A stretch of 64,000 nt of DNA from Siphonodentalium dalli (GCA_032622095.1 CP136063.1:26724987-26788986); one strand, 5' to 3'. Numbered from the stretch's first letter, positions 1 through 12,228 are shown. Made by a program: numbers and translations. The notes: generated by a model not told the origin, from the letters alone.

Positions 1-590
1 CACCGAAATCGACGACGCAGTTAGTAGATAGGAACCAACAACCACGGTATCCGTTGACAGGGGAGAGAAACCACAGTATAGGTGTGTAACCGCGGGACAA
101 TTGTTGTCCCGATGAAAGGTATGTGCACGTGAAGATGTATATCTTATCCAACGTAATGTATACCCCGCCTGAAATATTCTGTATTATGACGCAACTACTA
201 TTTCGACATGTTACTGGAGAAATAAACATTACATTGTAACCCCTTCGGTTAGATATAACCGCGCAACCGGCAGCCAACTGAATGTGGGCAGTATAATTGC
301 CTGCAGGTACAACTTTCCCCGACGAGAAAAACAAACTAACAAACAACAAAAACATGGTGAAATCAAATTACTTTGAAAACGATATTAGGGGTATTGAAAC
401 GAAACTAAAACGCAACCTATGCACTACTCATTAACGCCAGAAATCACAAACTGAGCAAAGAGAATTCTGGAAGGCTACGAAAAATCAATTACTCGTAACA
501 AAAAACAAATTTCACATCAACGTCCTTCGTGTATGTCAAACTTGGGATGTGCCCTATAACCGTGAAAATGAAATCTGGCCTCATATTTAT
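1..590. other. No gene recognised, AT-rich flank
   Basis: No reading frame with recognisable protein similarity and no clear repeat was seen here. The last part may belong to the decayed LINE that follows, because the LINE-like reading begins without a clear 5' boundary. Confidence 0.5.
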
Positions 591-604
591 CGGAATGGGC
601 CAGA

Positions 605-1234
605 CTAAATTGTATGCCCATAAACAGAATCACACTAAAATTATATGATGTAATGATGGCCTTGTGGCACACTGGATATTTCAACAGCAAGTGGATGATG
701 GAGATCCGCAACACAATTAATTCTTTGGGGATGAGGAATGTCTGGACCAATCCGAATGTGAAAAGCCCTACTCGCTGTACCTCGTCCTGCGATCGCAAAG
801 TACGCGACGGAGTTATCCAGGAGTGGGGGAAATCCCTCTCGAAAACAAAAAAGCAAGTTCGCAGTTGATAGAAGTATGAAGACCTCTTCCGAAAGAGAAC
901 ACGACATATCGCAGGACCACAACAGATCTGTACACAGCCGGCTGATGTTCCGAAAGGAAATCACAAACTACCCGTTGAACAGGCCTCATTGTACAATGTT
1001 GACTACTCGGAACGACAATGTGCCGCCTGGAATGTAGAACTGGGCGATGAATGCCCCGTTATACTGAAGTGCCAACAAATTCACGAGCCGAGACTCAGAA
1101 ATATTCGCCCTTGTTACATGTACGTTCAAAGACCAAACTCGCAGACCTTACTGCAATTATGTAACTCCCGAAACCAAAAAGAAACTAGAATGCACTCAGA
1201 GAGATGCCAACGTGCGCAAAAAGGTAATAATTAA
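605..1234 (+). pseudogene. Decayed LINE ORF2 C-terminal fragment (fossil A)
   Basis: Two reading frames, about 614-868 and 959-1234, read like the region after the reverse transcriptase in invertebrate non-LTR retrotransposons. The first holds a GYFNSKW stretch followed by VWTNPNV and a KVRDGVIQEW-like segment. The second holds NHKLPVE (about 959-979), then a cysteine-rich stretch ending LGDECPVILKC, which resembles the usual C-x2-C ... GDE-x-H ... C knuckle. Here the second cysteine of the first pair is replaced by tryptophan (CAAW) and the histidine position is cysteine. A stop at 866-868 and a frame change near 950 break the coding. The same NxKLPVE block occurs in the fossil at 35.2-35.6 kb, so the two support each other. 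The function would have been retrotransposition; this copy is dead. Family assignment rests on recognised motifs and was not tested by a search. Confidence 0.6.
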
Positions 1235-2510
1235 AAAATAATTTCACTGTATTTTACTTAATTTATGTAATTTAATTTAATGTTAGCAAAACAAGACAAT
1301 TACCATTTCTCATTTCATCACAGATAAAAGGCAAATTACTATATTAATCATTTAAGTAATTAAAACCAATTCCATGTTGCCGAAAGGATGAGACTTTAAT
1401 ATCGATTACATTTTTATTTTCAGCGGCATATTTTCATTTTCATATTCCGATAGTCAAAGTTGACCGAAGGAGCAATTATAAGAAATAATTAATACCATTT
1501 ATGTAAATATTGATAACAGCCAATATGCAACAATAAATATCAAGAATTAATCAATAATTAATCAATAACGATCATTTTATGTAACAATAAACTCTTCAAA
1601 CGGTGTCAACCAATGCGTTTTGTTTTGTGTTACGTCATTCGTCGTATTTGACCCGGAACTCGGTTGAAGGTTAGGCTATTCAGCCAATTGCGTCGAATTA
1701 CTAAATCGCGTTTTGAATGTCTCTTTTCCCGCATGATAAAAAGAGGTCTTCGCACGAACCAAAAATGATAAAACCTCCCAATTATAAGTAAAAATACCCA
1801 AATGAAGAAGTCTATGTAGGTCCCGAAGGAGTCTATAGACTCTTTGATGTAGAGTTCTGATGGAGAAAATGTAGGTCGATCTATTTTTGTCATAACTCTG
1901 ACGTATTTTGACCTGGGAGAAAAAATCGAAACCGAGGCTCACTACGAGCATGCCAGTTTTAAATATAGAAACAGGGAATCCCGACAAATGGCGAAATCGG
2001 CGACAAACAAATAATCGAAAACAACACATAAAATAAACATAGCAAAAACGCGGCACAGTAAAAATGTCAGAACGCCACGAGGTTTTACGTCGTTTTTGGT
2101 GACGTCATGGAGTGAAACGGAGTAGAGTGACACCAAGGTACGAATCTGGCTGATCGCCATACTGTTGCGCGAGCGCACGTAACAAGGAACTTGCCGAATG
2201 TCGTCGGAAAAGGCTGAGACTTGTTGTCCGTTTCCCAATCCATGCACTTGAAATAAGCGAATGAATCGGTTATAATTAAATGTTTGCGCCTAGTATCAGG
2301 TATTCAGTCGATAGGCCGATCACGCAGCGAGGGGTCCAGGAAGATGTAACCTATCTTTGGCGGCACGTGGGGGTCGTGTGACTTCGTGACGTCATTGTTC
2401 CAACATGTTGGCGCCGAGAAGCCGAAGTCATAGACGCGCAGACAAGACTTCGGTTGGAAATCTCCATGGCAGACGAATTTTCACCACTTCCGCCGAAAGA
2501 CAAGAAACGC
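1235..2510. other. No gene recognised, AT-rich spacer
   Basis: Open frames on the minus strand between about 1630 and 2250 overlap one another in different frames and show no domain. No tandem repeat or terminal inverted repeat was noticed. Confidence 0.45.
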
Positions 2511-2514
2511 GAGC

Positions 2515-3215
2515 ATTTTAAATATATTCCTGGACCATAGTTTGTGGCAATTAATTGCTTTTGATTCAAAATGTCGCATGTCGACATCTCGTATAGCGCA
2601 ATTACAGCCCCAAACGCATAACTTTCCGAAAATGGGTTGCCCCGTCAACCGGACGCAAATTGGGGGCATTGACCAAATTATTTTGGAAGATTTATAGACC
2701 ACGACTGATGACCCGTATATTATGAGTTGTCACCTGGATAATTCCGTCATGCCAAATAGTCGGACACAGCATGAAATTAACGCGTACATGGCTATAAAAT
2801 TATGCTAAAAGTAAGCATTGTAACATTAGAAAGGGTGGTTCGGTGGCCATTTTGAATGGCGCCCACAGTCTGAAGGAAGATTTGAGAGCAAGGTTAGTTT
2901 CAGATGTTGGAAAATAGCCCTGGATCATTTAGCTTTAGAAAAACCATTTATATTTTATTCAAACATAACAGCATATAGCGAAATTACAGCCCCCAACATC
3001 ATAAATTTCCGCAAAGAAGTTGCTATGGCAACCGGTCGCAATGTGGTGGGATCTACTCAAAATTCCTAGGATATTGCTAGACTGCGGGTGATACCCATAT
3101 AGTATGAATTGTCACGATGAGAATCCTGCCATGGCAAATGGTCTGCCCCAACCTCGAAGGAAGGCATAAGTTACTATAAATTCATTGAAAAGTAAGCATT
3201 TATGCAACCAATCTC
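2515..3215. repeat. Old tandem dimer, spacing about 381 bp
   Basis: Two diverged copies share a series of matching blocks in the same order: GC(G)AATTACAGCCCC-like segments near 2596 and 2977, an AACCGG(A/T)CGCAA-like segment, a TATTATGA/TAGTATGAATTGTCAC block, and an AAAAGTAAGCATT end near 2815 and 3195. The copies are well diverged, so the duplication is old. No protein is encoded. Confidence 0.6.
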
Positions 3216-5355
3216 GTCTGAGTAAAGTTATCGCAAAAGAATCACGACCCAAACGAGTTCAGTCCTCGTGAGGCTAATTAGCACTCATAGCACAAACCCC
3301 ACTCACTGGACCACAATGATCAAATCTGAAATAATAATTATTTTGAACATGACCATAGTGTCGTAGAAATCCGCTCAATCTACATGATAACCTATGTGCC
3401 CGCATACATAACTATTATGTAACAGATTTTGTAATAGTAACAACGGTAATATCCTATATGATGACCAGAATAAACCAACGGAATTGAATTAAGGGGATGG
3501 AAAAGTCTGTTTCATGAAAAATGTCTAACCAACGGGCTGACAAAATTGCCCTTGTCCACCTAAAATCAGACATAAATAGACATAACAACATGAGAAAAAG
3601 CTTTATGTACCAGAAAAGTGACTTGGAAACAGAATATATCTGCAATATTATGACAATGTTTGGGCAGTCAAATGTAAAAAAAAAACTATACCTCAACAGT
3701 ATCATTAGGCAGCCCATTATGAAAAGTGACATACAATGAAGAGCCAAGGAACAATTCTTTTGATTAGTGTTTACGGTAACGTGTGAAAAACGTCCGCTAA
3801 AACCTGTCAGTCAGTTTTTCTTGGGGAGCTAGTCGCCAAATTTCTATTGTAGACACATGTTCCTGATGTTGTCATTTATGAATTCGTGGCAGGTACATGA
3901 AAATCTGCCACGAAAGCAAATCGATCCTTCTATCGGGCAAATGTATGATGTGAAATAGATGCTGACAGTTTGTTTAAGTCGTTGGAATAAATTTCATTGC
4001 CTGATTATCCACGATTTATATAAGTTTTGTACCGTTTACAGATGAAAATGTTGATACTCTAAGTTTAGAATTACTACTCCAGTCGAAAGCGAGATTACAA
4101 GATGTCGTATTATGACCCAAATTACATAACTAGAAAAATTACATGTTTTATATATTAAAAAACAAATTTATAAATGGGAAAGTACCGTATTCCGACGAAA
4201 TATGTCATATTTCACGACGGACTCACGGTGGGGGTTCGCTTCCGGTCAATTCTAGTTTGGTGCACTGTAAGAAAACATCACGAAGAAAAGTACGGTTTAT
4301 AAAATGTAAATATAAAGTAATCGAGAAATTGTCGGTTATCAGATACAATCATAGAGCTTATACTGACGAGAACTTTGTTGATTATTGAATATTATGTGTG
4401 AAAAACATGAAGTTCATCCATTCTAGGCCGGTGAGTAATTAGTGATCATCGGGATGTAGGGTGTAATCCGCCGTGGCCACATTGACCAAACTTTCCATCC
4501 GCTTAAGAGCCAGTCCACTGCATTGCGCACCTGGCAACCCACCACAAAATAGTCATAAAAAGCAAATCGCCACATATTCGCGTGCAACGGATAAAAGGGT
4601 GCCTGCCCCGATGAATTTGGAGCTAAAACAGCGATTTAGCTCCTAACAAGGTGGGCTCTCGCCTCCGGGAAACCTAGCTGAATGCCAAGTCAAATGTCTC
4701 AATCCAAATATACCTGTGAAAAATAAGAATGGAATGACGAAAACCTTAATCTTCAAACATAGCCCTAGAAACTAGTTAAATCGCCTGAACAATGGGAAAT
4801 AGATGTCAGAGGGTTATAGTGGTCCATTTCAAGATAACTGTCCTCGAGCCTTTTGACATTAAATTGATATAGTCAGCTTTGGCAGTCAATGAATTCTCAT
4901 TCCTGGTGGGCAGGGTCAATGGAAAGTTCATATTACCTGTATAAGTCTTCATAGCATTTTTGCAAACTTCATGCATATACACAGCTCTGGTTAACATCGC
5001 ATCTCACATGAACACAGACAATCATTTCAAGACAGCATCCCCAGACTGGAATAGACTGCACACATAGCAAACACATAGATGGTGATGATACATCAGTAGA
5101 CACAAAAGTATCTCGAAACAGGAGCTAGAAATTATTGACCTTGTGGTCTGTGCGAAATTCGTTTGAATGGGCAGTCGGGTATCGACAACGTCACCACGAG
5201 GACAATCAATCAATCAATATACCCGACTTTCTCGTGGTTGGCGCTCAGATGTTCACTTGACCTCGAACTTTCTAAACAGCTGACCCCGGTCGCAGGTCGC
5301 AGGTCGATACAATATTAAGGTCGACCGTCTATAAAAATCTTTTCCTTCATAAAAT
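3216..5355. other. No gene recognised
   Basis: AT-rich DNA with only short accidental frames. The one structure noted is the small hairpin at 3883-3914, listed separately. No long repeat was noticed. Confidence 0.45.
3883..3914. repeat. Short perfect hairpin
   Basis: TTCGTGGCAG at 3883-3892 is the exact reverse complement of CTGCCACGAA at 3905-3914, giving a 10-bp stem with a 12-nt loop. Its TTCGTGGC core resembles the GTGGCCAC palindromes near 58.6 kb, but no link is shown. Confidence 0.5.
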
Positions 5356-5360
5356 TTATT

Positions 5361-5965
5361 TTTCGAGAACGGTAAGGATTTCAACCGATTTGACGGTATG
5401 GGTGGGTGGCCCGCTCAAAATACCGCTAAAAACACCCCGACCACACCAATCACCCCTGGGGTACTACCCCTAGGGGGTAAACATGGGGTATCGACAATTT
5501 TCGAGAAAGATAAGGATTTCGACCGATTTGACGGCATGGTTGAGTGGCCCGTCCCAAATACCACCTGAAAACATCCGACCGCCACCCATTACCTCCGGTA
5601 ATGCCACCCGAGGGGGTGAAAACGGGGAATGGACCATTTTCGAGAACGGTCACGATTTCGATCGATTTGACGGCATGGGTGGGTGGCCCGCCTCAAATAC
5701 CACACAGAAACACCCGATTCCCCACCCTTAACCCCGGGGGTGCCACCCCGAAGGGGCGAAAATGGGGGATTGATCATTTTCGAGAATGGTAAGGATTTCC
5801 ACAGATTTGACGCTAATGGTTGATGGCCCGCCACAAATACCCCTAGAAACACCCCGACCCCCACCAATTTCCACCGGGGGGGGGGGGGTGAACATGGGGT
5901 ATGGACCATTTTCGAGAAGGGTAAAAATTTCGACCGATTTTGGATGCTTTTGGTTTGGCGGAAAG
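5361..5965. repeat. Tandem array, ~139-bp unit, about 4.3 copies
   Basis: The landmark TCGAGAA recurs at 5363, 5501, 5640, 5780 and 5912, spacings 138, 139, 140 and 132. Each unit carries GATTT-GACCGATTTGACGG, a GGTGGGTGGCCCG-like block and a G- and C-run-rich block (CCCCGGGGGTGCCACCCC-like). It is more GC-rich than its surroundings. Frames on both strands stay open for 80-126 codons only because stops are rare in this composition; spacing changes that are not multiples of three argue against a protein. The last unit runs straight into the 562-bp array. Confidence 0.9.
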
Positions 5966-8450
5966 TCAATTTCTTGCCACATGACTTGGATTCGGCTACG
6001 ACATATCGTCGTCTACTTATTCTCCGTTTTCTTCAACCCCCTCTCACGGTCACATCTCTGCTGTCAATTTTGAGTTTAATTGCAGCTCGAATATTCCTAA
6101 TGCATCCCTTCTACTTACAACATAACATCACTCAGAATAACACGCATCATTTTTTTATGGATATCGAGCCTGGAACGGTCTGAAACGACCTAGAATTGAA
6201 TTTCGTCTACTTTTCTACCCATCTTTCAACCCATCCCCAACGTATGTCATATGCTTTCCCCGTTCGTCATCCCCACATAAAATATTTCTTTGACAAATGG
6301 AACTGACTGAAATGAAGTATATGGTGTTAAATATATTAAAATGGCAACAAGTGATGTTTTTTATTATTGAGTTATAACATGTAAATTGCCTTTTTACGTG
6401 ACATAAATCGCGTTGTGAGCTCTCTTGGGATCACATGACAAATATCGTGTCTGTACTACCAAGCGTGTCAATTAGCTTAACTGATTTAACGAAAAAAAAA
6501 TCATTTTGGATGCTTTTGGCTTGGCGGAAAATCTATTTCTTGCCACATGACTTGCATGGAATCGGCGACGACATATCGTCGTCTACTTATTTTCCGTTTT
6601 CTTCCACCCTCTGTCATGACCGCATCCCTGTCAATATCGTGTTTCATTTCAGCTCGAATATTCCTAATGCATCCCTTCTATTGATAGCATAGCACCAGTC
6701 AGGTTAACGCGCCTCATTTGTTTTGAATACCGAGCCTGGAACGGTCTGGAACGACCTAGAATGGAATTTCGTCTACTTTTCTCTCTATCTTTCAACCCCC
6801 CCCAACGCATGTCAGATGATTCCCCCCGTTCGTCATACCTACAGAAAATACCCCTTTGGCAAATGGAACCGACTGGAATGAAGTATATGGTGCTAAACAT
6901 ATTAAAATGGCAACTAAGTGAGTTTTTTTTTATTATTGAGTTATAACATGTAAATTGCCTTTTTACGAGACATATATCCCGTTGTGAGCTCTCTTGGGAT
7001 CACATGACAAATATCGTGTATGTGCTACCAAGCGTGTCAATTAGCTTAACTGATTTAAAGAAAAACAAATTCATTTTGGATGTTTTTGGTTTGCCGGAAA
7101 ATCAATTTCTTGCCACGCGACGACATATCATCGTCTACTTATTCTCCGTTTTCTTCAACCCCCTCTCACGGCCGCATCCCTGTCAATTTTGTATTTGATT
7201 TCAGCTCGAATATTCCTAATGCATCCCTTCTATTGATAGCATAGCACCAGTCAGGTTAACACGCCTCATTTTTTTTATGGATACCGAGCTTGGAACGGTC
7301 TGGAACGACATAGAATGGAAGTTCGTCTACTTTTCTCCCTATCTTTTAAACACTCCCCAACGCAAGTCAGATGATTCCCCCCGTTCGTCATACCTACAGA
7401 AAATACTCCTTTGACAAATGGAACCGACGGAAATGAAGTATATGGTGCTAAACATATTAAAATGTCAACTAGTGGTGTTTTTTATTATTGAGTTATAACA
7501 TGTAAATTGCCTTTTTACGAGACATAAATCCCGTTGCGAGCTCTCGTGGGATCCCATGACAAATATCGTGTCTGTGCTACCAAGCGTGTCAATTAGCTTA
7601 ACTGATTTAAAGAAACACAAATTCATTTTGGATGTTTTTGGTTTTGCCGGAAAATCAATTTCTTGCCACGTGACGACATATCGTCGTCTACTTATTCTCC
7701 GTTTTCTTCAACCCCATCTCACGGCCGCATCCCTGTCAATTTTATGTTTGATTTCAGCTCGATTATTTCTAATCCATCCCTTATATTGATAGCATAGCAT
7801 CAGTCAGGTTAACGCGCCTCAACGCGCCTCAATGTTTATGGATACCGAGCCTGGAACGGTCTGGAACGACCTAGAATGGAATTTCGTCTACTTTTCTCTC
7901 TATCTTTCAACCCCTCCCCAACGCATATCAGATGATTCGCCCCGTTCGTCATACCTACCGAAAATACTCCTTTGACAAATGGAACCGACGGAAATGAAGT
8001 ATATGGTGCTAAACATATTAAAATGGCGACTAGGGGTGTTTTTTATTATTGAGTTATAACATGTAAATTGCCTTTTTACGAGAGATAAATCCCGTTGTGA
8101 GCTCTCTTGGGATCCCATGACAAATGTCGTGTCTGTGCTACCATGCGTGTCAATTAGCTTAACTGTTTTAAAGAAAAACAAATTCATTTTGGATGTTTTT
8201 GGTTTGGCGGAAAATCAATTTCTTGCCACATGACATGGAATCGGCGACGACATATCGTCGTCTATTTATTCTTCGTTTTATTCAACCCCCTCTCACGGCC
8301 GCATCCCTGTCGATTTTGCGTTGGAATTCAGTGTAGATACTCATAACGAACCGTTTTCGTCGATAACGTTGCACTGTTCCGAATAAAGGGTCTCGTTGCC
8401 TGGATATCGAACCCGGAACGGGTCGGAACGGCCCAGAACGGATGGAAAAA
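5937..8450. repeat. Tandem array, ~562-bp unit, about 4.4 copies
   Basis: The landmark TTTTGGATG followed by T/CTTTTGG is at 5941, 6507, 7077, 7629 and 8190, spacings 566, 570, 552 and 561. All units share a TTTCTTGCCAC block, a CATATCGTCGTCTA block, a GGAACGGTCTGGAACGAC block and a run reading MTNIVSVLPSVSISLTDL in one plus frame. That frame is broken differently in each unit by indels that are not multiples of three, so the unit is satellite DNA and not a repeated gene. The fifth copy becomes strongly diverged after about 8330 but can still be followed to about 8450 (GGAACGGGTCGGAACGGCC). Confidence 0.9.
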
Positions 8451-8756
8451 CCAGGAAAAACGGCGAATTTCGTGTGACAATGCAAATTCTACTCGGGAGA
8501 AAAATATTTCAGGAAGTATTTTTTTCGAAACGTTAGTTAGGTCGAGTTTGATGCTGTCCGTCAATGGGTTTTTTTTTTTAGTCTGCCATTGCTCGTTCCG
8601 GAACGACTAGGATCTTCCACCCTCGTTCCGGACTTTCGGACCCCCGGAATGACCGGAAAAAAAGATTTGCCGCCAAAACGGTTTGCACTTTGTCACACTT
8701 ATTTTTCTAGTTCTTTCAGATTCCGCCGAGACCCCGAAGTTGGAAGTTCTATATAT

Positions 8757-8998
8757 ACTTCCTTGGTTACACCATGGAAGTATAATAATGAAAAATAATC
8801 GAATAAGGGCTATAACTCTGTCTTGAAACATTGGGCCGAAATCCGGATATCATTATCTTTTGTAGACCTCAGATGCCTATATTCGCTAGAGATCTCGCGG
8901 TCCTGCTGCAATCAGTTTCTGATTATTTTCAAATAAACGGAAAACTACCCCAATAGAAAAACAATATACTTCCTTGGTTACACCATGGAAGTATAATA
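8757..8998. repeat. Hairpin-ended interspersed repeat, copy 1
   Basis: A hairpin at 8757-8781 (ACTTCCTTGGT then ACCATGGAAGT around a short loop, one mismatch) is followed by TATAATAAT, a body of about 185 bp, and the same hairpin again at 8968-8992, again followed by TATAATAAT. The body differs from copy 2 at 10.46-10.64 kb at only about one noticed position. Non-autonomous Helitron/Helentron-type elements often carry a terminal hairpin and microsatellite; that assignment is inference. Confidence 0.65.
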
Positions 8999-9169
8999 AT
9001 AGGGCGAATCATGAACTGAACAATTCGCAGTTTAGGGATGGAAAATATGATGTAGGATGATTGTGTGCTGTCCTTAACATTTGTGTGTTGATCTCAAGTG
9101 TTTATAATTGACCACACCCTGCCTCGAAATTGGGTGACGGGATTGGGAAATTGTCACACCAGGCCCAAA

Positions 9170-9935
9170 ATGCAATTTTTGAAGGACCATAACTCCGTGA
9201 TTTTTCCAATGGATTTAAAAATTGTTTTCAGTTTTGTTATCTGCTACTTACTGAGATAGCATATTATAAATTTCATCTGATTCGGAAAAGAAGAACATTT
9301 TGGTTATTGGAAAGAATATGGGCCCATATTCAAACTTTGAGTTCCAAAATCTCCGCCAGTTTTTAAAGGATTTACGATCTGTTATCAGATTTGTTATTAG
9401 CGTGTATGGTAAATGTTATATTCCAAGTTTCATATAATTCGGAGACGAAACAAAATTTGGTACCTCGGATCACCCCTCCCCTGACCCACAACACTGAACC
9501 GACACTGACAAAATTTGGCACACCGCATGCTCTCTTCAGCTTACACATATTGGCGTAGTAGATGACATTCAAAGTTCGACATCTTCGGAGGAGATGTGTT
9601 ATCAAGCACATGGGCCCAAAATTGCTAAATTTGAGGGCCCCTAACTTTGTCAGTTTTCAATGGAATTTCGAAATTCTTTCAGTTTCTAGATCGGGTGGTG
9701 TAGTAGATGTTAAATTCAAAGTTTCGTCTGATTCCGATAATAATAAAAAATTGGTACCACATACCACCCTCCCCATACCCACAATACTGTACCGACACTG
9801 GCCAAATTTGGCCCACCGCTTGCTCTTGAGTCCGCACACATTGCCGTATCAGATGACATCCAAACTTCGACATCTTCGGATGAGATGTGTTATCAAGCAC
9901 ATGGCCCAAACTGCAAAATTTGAGGGCCTGTAACT
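9170..9935. repeat. Degenerate tandem repeat, ~291-bp spacing
   Basis: The block GAGATGTGTTATCAAGCACA occurs at about 9591 and 9882, each preceded by CGACATCTTCGGA and followed by a GCCCAAA...TTTGAGGGCC block. TTCATCTGATTCGG-like blocks recur near 9276, 9428 and 9722. The 123-codon plus frame and 137-codon minus frame here run across these repeats and show no domain. Confidence 0.65.
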
Positions 9936-10440
9936 CTTGCAATTCTTCTCGGATTTCAAAAATCCTTCTTGGTTTGTGTTTGTTTTCGTTCAGGGAATGC
10001 ATATACTTAAATAGATGAATGTCAATAAAAAACCTGTTCAATTTTCTTTTTGGGACTAAACTGAGAACGGTCATCACGGCTATGAAAACCAAATGCAGTT
10101 ATCTGGAATGATACGGGAGAACAGAGTACAATAAAATAGAGGTTCCCCTGTTTATGGGCGGTAACTCTTCAGGGAAAGCGCGGACACAAGTTTTGATGCC
10201 CGTGGGCAGTAGGGCACACCGAGGTGTACATACGGTCCAATTTTCGATGCTCTACTCCTTATAATTTGCGAGATAATAAAATGACATATTTTCATATAAA
10301 GGGAGATAACTCCACGGGGTAAATGCGGACAATATCCGTTATGAGCCAAAGGCATAGAACTCATTTACCCCAACATACTTACCAAACTTGAGTTTTCTAG
10401 TACTAATACTTTCAGAGATATGGGCGTTGAAAAATACTGT
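9936..10440. other. No gene recognised
   Basis: AT-rich sequence with a loosely repeated (G/A)GG(C/A)GRTAACTC phrase near 10157 and 10302. No domain was seen in the short frames. Confidence 0.4.
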
Positions 10441-10669
10441 AGTATAATAATAATAATAATGAAAAATAATCGAATAAGGGCTATAACTCTGTCTTGAAAC
10501 ATTGGGCCGAAATCCGGATATCATTATCTTTTGTAGACCTCAGATGCCTATATTCGCTAGAGATCTCGCGGTCCTGCTGCAATCAGTTTCTGAGTATTTT
10601 CAAATAAACGGAAAACTACCCCAATAGAAAAACAATATACTTCCTTGGTTACACCATGGAAGTATAATA
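10441..10669. repeat. Hairpin-ended interspersed repeat, copy 2
   Basis: It begins in a (TAA)n run at 10442-10460, carries the same body as copy 1, and ends in the hairpin at 10639-10663 followed by TATAATAATAATAA. Near identity with the 8.78-8.99 kb copy suggests recent mobility or recent duplication. Confidence 0.7.
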
Positions 10670-10886
10670 ATAATAACAAAAATAATCGTTTTTTTCTTTT
10701 TTCTCCGCCATTAAATGTTTGGCCGAAATCGCGATATCAGCATATTGAGTGTGCCTTAAATGCCTATCTTCCCTGAAAATTTCGCGTTCCTACTGCAATT
10801 AGTTTCTGAGTATTTCCAATTAAACGGAAAACTGCCTCAATAGAAAAACAATATACTTCCTTGGTTACACCATGGAAGTATAATAA
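10670..10886. repeat. Hairpin-ended interspersed repeat, copy 3 (diverged)
   Basis: It abuts copy 2 head to tail. The body is clearly related (AAAAATAATCG start, GGCCGAAATC, TGCAAT(T/C)AGTTTCTGA, AAACGGAAAACT) but diverged, while the terminal hairpin at 10855-10879 is identical to the other copies. Conservation of the end relative to the body suggests the hairpin is functional or was copied separately. Confidence 0.65.
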
Positions 10887-11345
10887 TTGTGTTCAATATA
10901 AAAATGTTACATGGCGTAGTTTAGTTTGTTAAAACTACCATAATATCAGTCATGTGTGCATTTTTCGATGTCTGGTATGTCCCTAGCAACCGTTACCAGA
11001 AGTATATAGTAATTTTTAAAGTCGAACCCACACTAACAATAACTATTACAATTGTTTCACCATAAAATGATAATGACGTAGTTTATATTAGTTTGTCAAA
11101 ACTACCATAATATCAGTCAGCTCGGCATTTTTCGATTTCGGGTATGTCCCTAGCAACCGTTACCACCCCTGTAAGTAAGAACTATGGTAATTTTCCAGCG
11201 AGATCCACTCGAACAACAACTAATATTATTTTCACCATAAAAATGCTGCATGAAGTAGGTTAGATTGTTAAAACTGCCATAATATCAGTCATATATGTAT
11301 TTCTTCGATGTGGGATAGTTGCCTAGCAAGTGTTGCCAATGAAGG
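10887..11345. repeat. Tandem repeat, ~170-bp unit, about 2.6 copies
   Basis: CTACCATAATATCAGTCA occurs at about 10935 and 11102, with CTGCCATAATATCAGTCA near 11274. Each is followed by a CATTTTTCGATG-like block and CCTAGCAA(C/G)(C/T)GTTRCC. Spacings are about 167 and 172. No coding. Confidence 0.75.
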
Positions 11346-12121
11346 ACCTGCCGCGATGTCTACACATCTGAAAATGATACATAGTGTATAAGGAACCTAT
11401 ATGCCAAGTTTCATAGTATTATCGCCATTTGCACAATTGTTACGTCAAACGCCAGGACTATTATGTGGTATATTTGCCTTTCAGACACTCAAAGCCATGG
11501 CTTACGTTTTAGGGGGTGGTGCTATGTTTTCGGCTATAAAATCTTAAGGATGGTGATGGTTCGATATATTTCATCACTTTCCTGTTCTGAACTAACCACT
11601 CTTCTAGTATAATGGTTCACATTTTAGCTCACTGTCGTCTGAATATCTTTACTCGCCCTCTTTTGTTAGGAAAATTTTGAATCGCCATGCTATTTATACG
11701 CTATCTTCGCAAATAAATGTCATCACAAATATGGAATATCGACTGTTAGTAAGCTCTAGCATCAATCACGCATATCTATCGACACCTGCTCCATGATGGA
11801 CGGGTATGTTTGAAGATTGAGTCCATAAATTAGCCTACATATGACTGCATTCGCATATGGTCTAATGGAATTTCGTCAGAATTTGTACCATTACGAAAAA
11901 TCATGATATCTCAAAAAGCTCAACTCGGATTCTAGGGGACCTTTGCCAAGTTGTTCATAAACATGTTCTTATTAATCCCTGAAAAATTCAGCTTTCCCGG
12001 ATTTTTTGCACTAGTGAAACCTAATGTGCCTGGACTATCAGTGCAACATCGTGCTTGTGGATGGCAAGGATATTTTCTGTGGTATAATTGGATAACAAAA
12101 CAGTTGTTGCCCTTCTTCTCT
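11346..12121. other. No gene recognised
   Basis: Single-copy-looking AT-rich DNA. The frames near 11932-12236 are opposite-strand shadows that run into the inverted repeat next to them. Confidence 0.45.
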
Positions 12122-12228
12122 GGAGACATTGAGATTTGTCACCCGCTCGAGAACGGAATGTCTCCCTCGGAGCTTCGCTCCTCGTGAGACATTCCGTTCT
12201 CGAGCGGGTGACAAATCTCAATGTCTCC
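12122..12228. repeat. Perfect 43-bp inverted repeat (hairpin)
   Basis: The arm 12122-12164 (starting GGAGACATTGAG) is the exact reverse complement of 12186-12228, with 21 nt between. The loop contains a smaller hairpin, GGAGC-TTC-GCTCC. It is more GC-rich than its neighbours and lies about 100 bp before the 22-bp satellite. It could be a foldback transposon end, a hairpin-RNA source, or a recent inverted duplication. No flanking target duplication was recognised. Confidence 0.85.

Noticed and set aside
1630-2247. Overlapping minus frames of 87-126 codons
   Set aside because: Three frames overlap in different phases with no recognisable motif.
5450-5982. Overlapping frames of 67-126 codons
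   Set aside because: GC-rich 139-bp repeats have few stops; several frames on both strands are open at once.
6435-7789. Repeated protein starting MTNIVSVLPSVSISLTDL
   Set aside because: The frame is broken differently in each 562-bp unit, and unit lengths differ by numbers not divisible by three.
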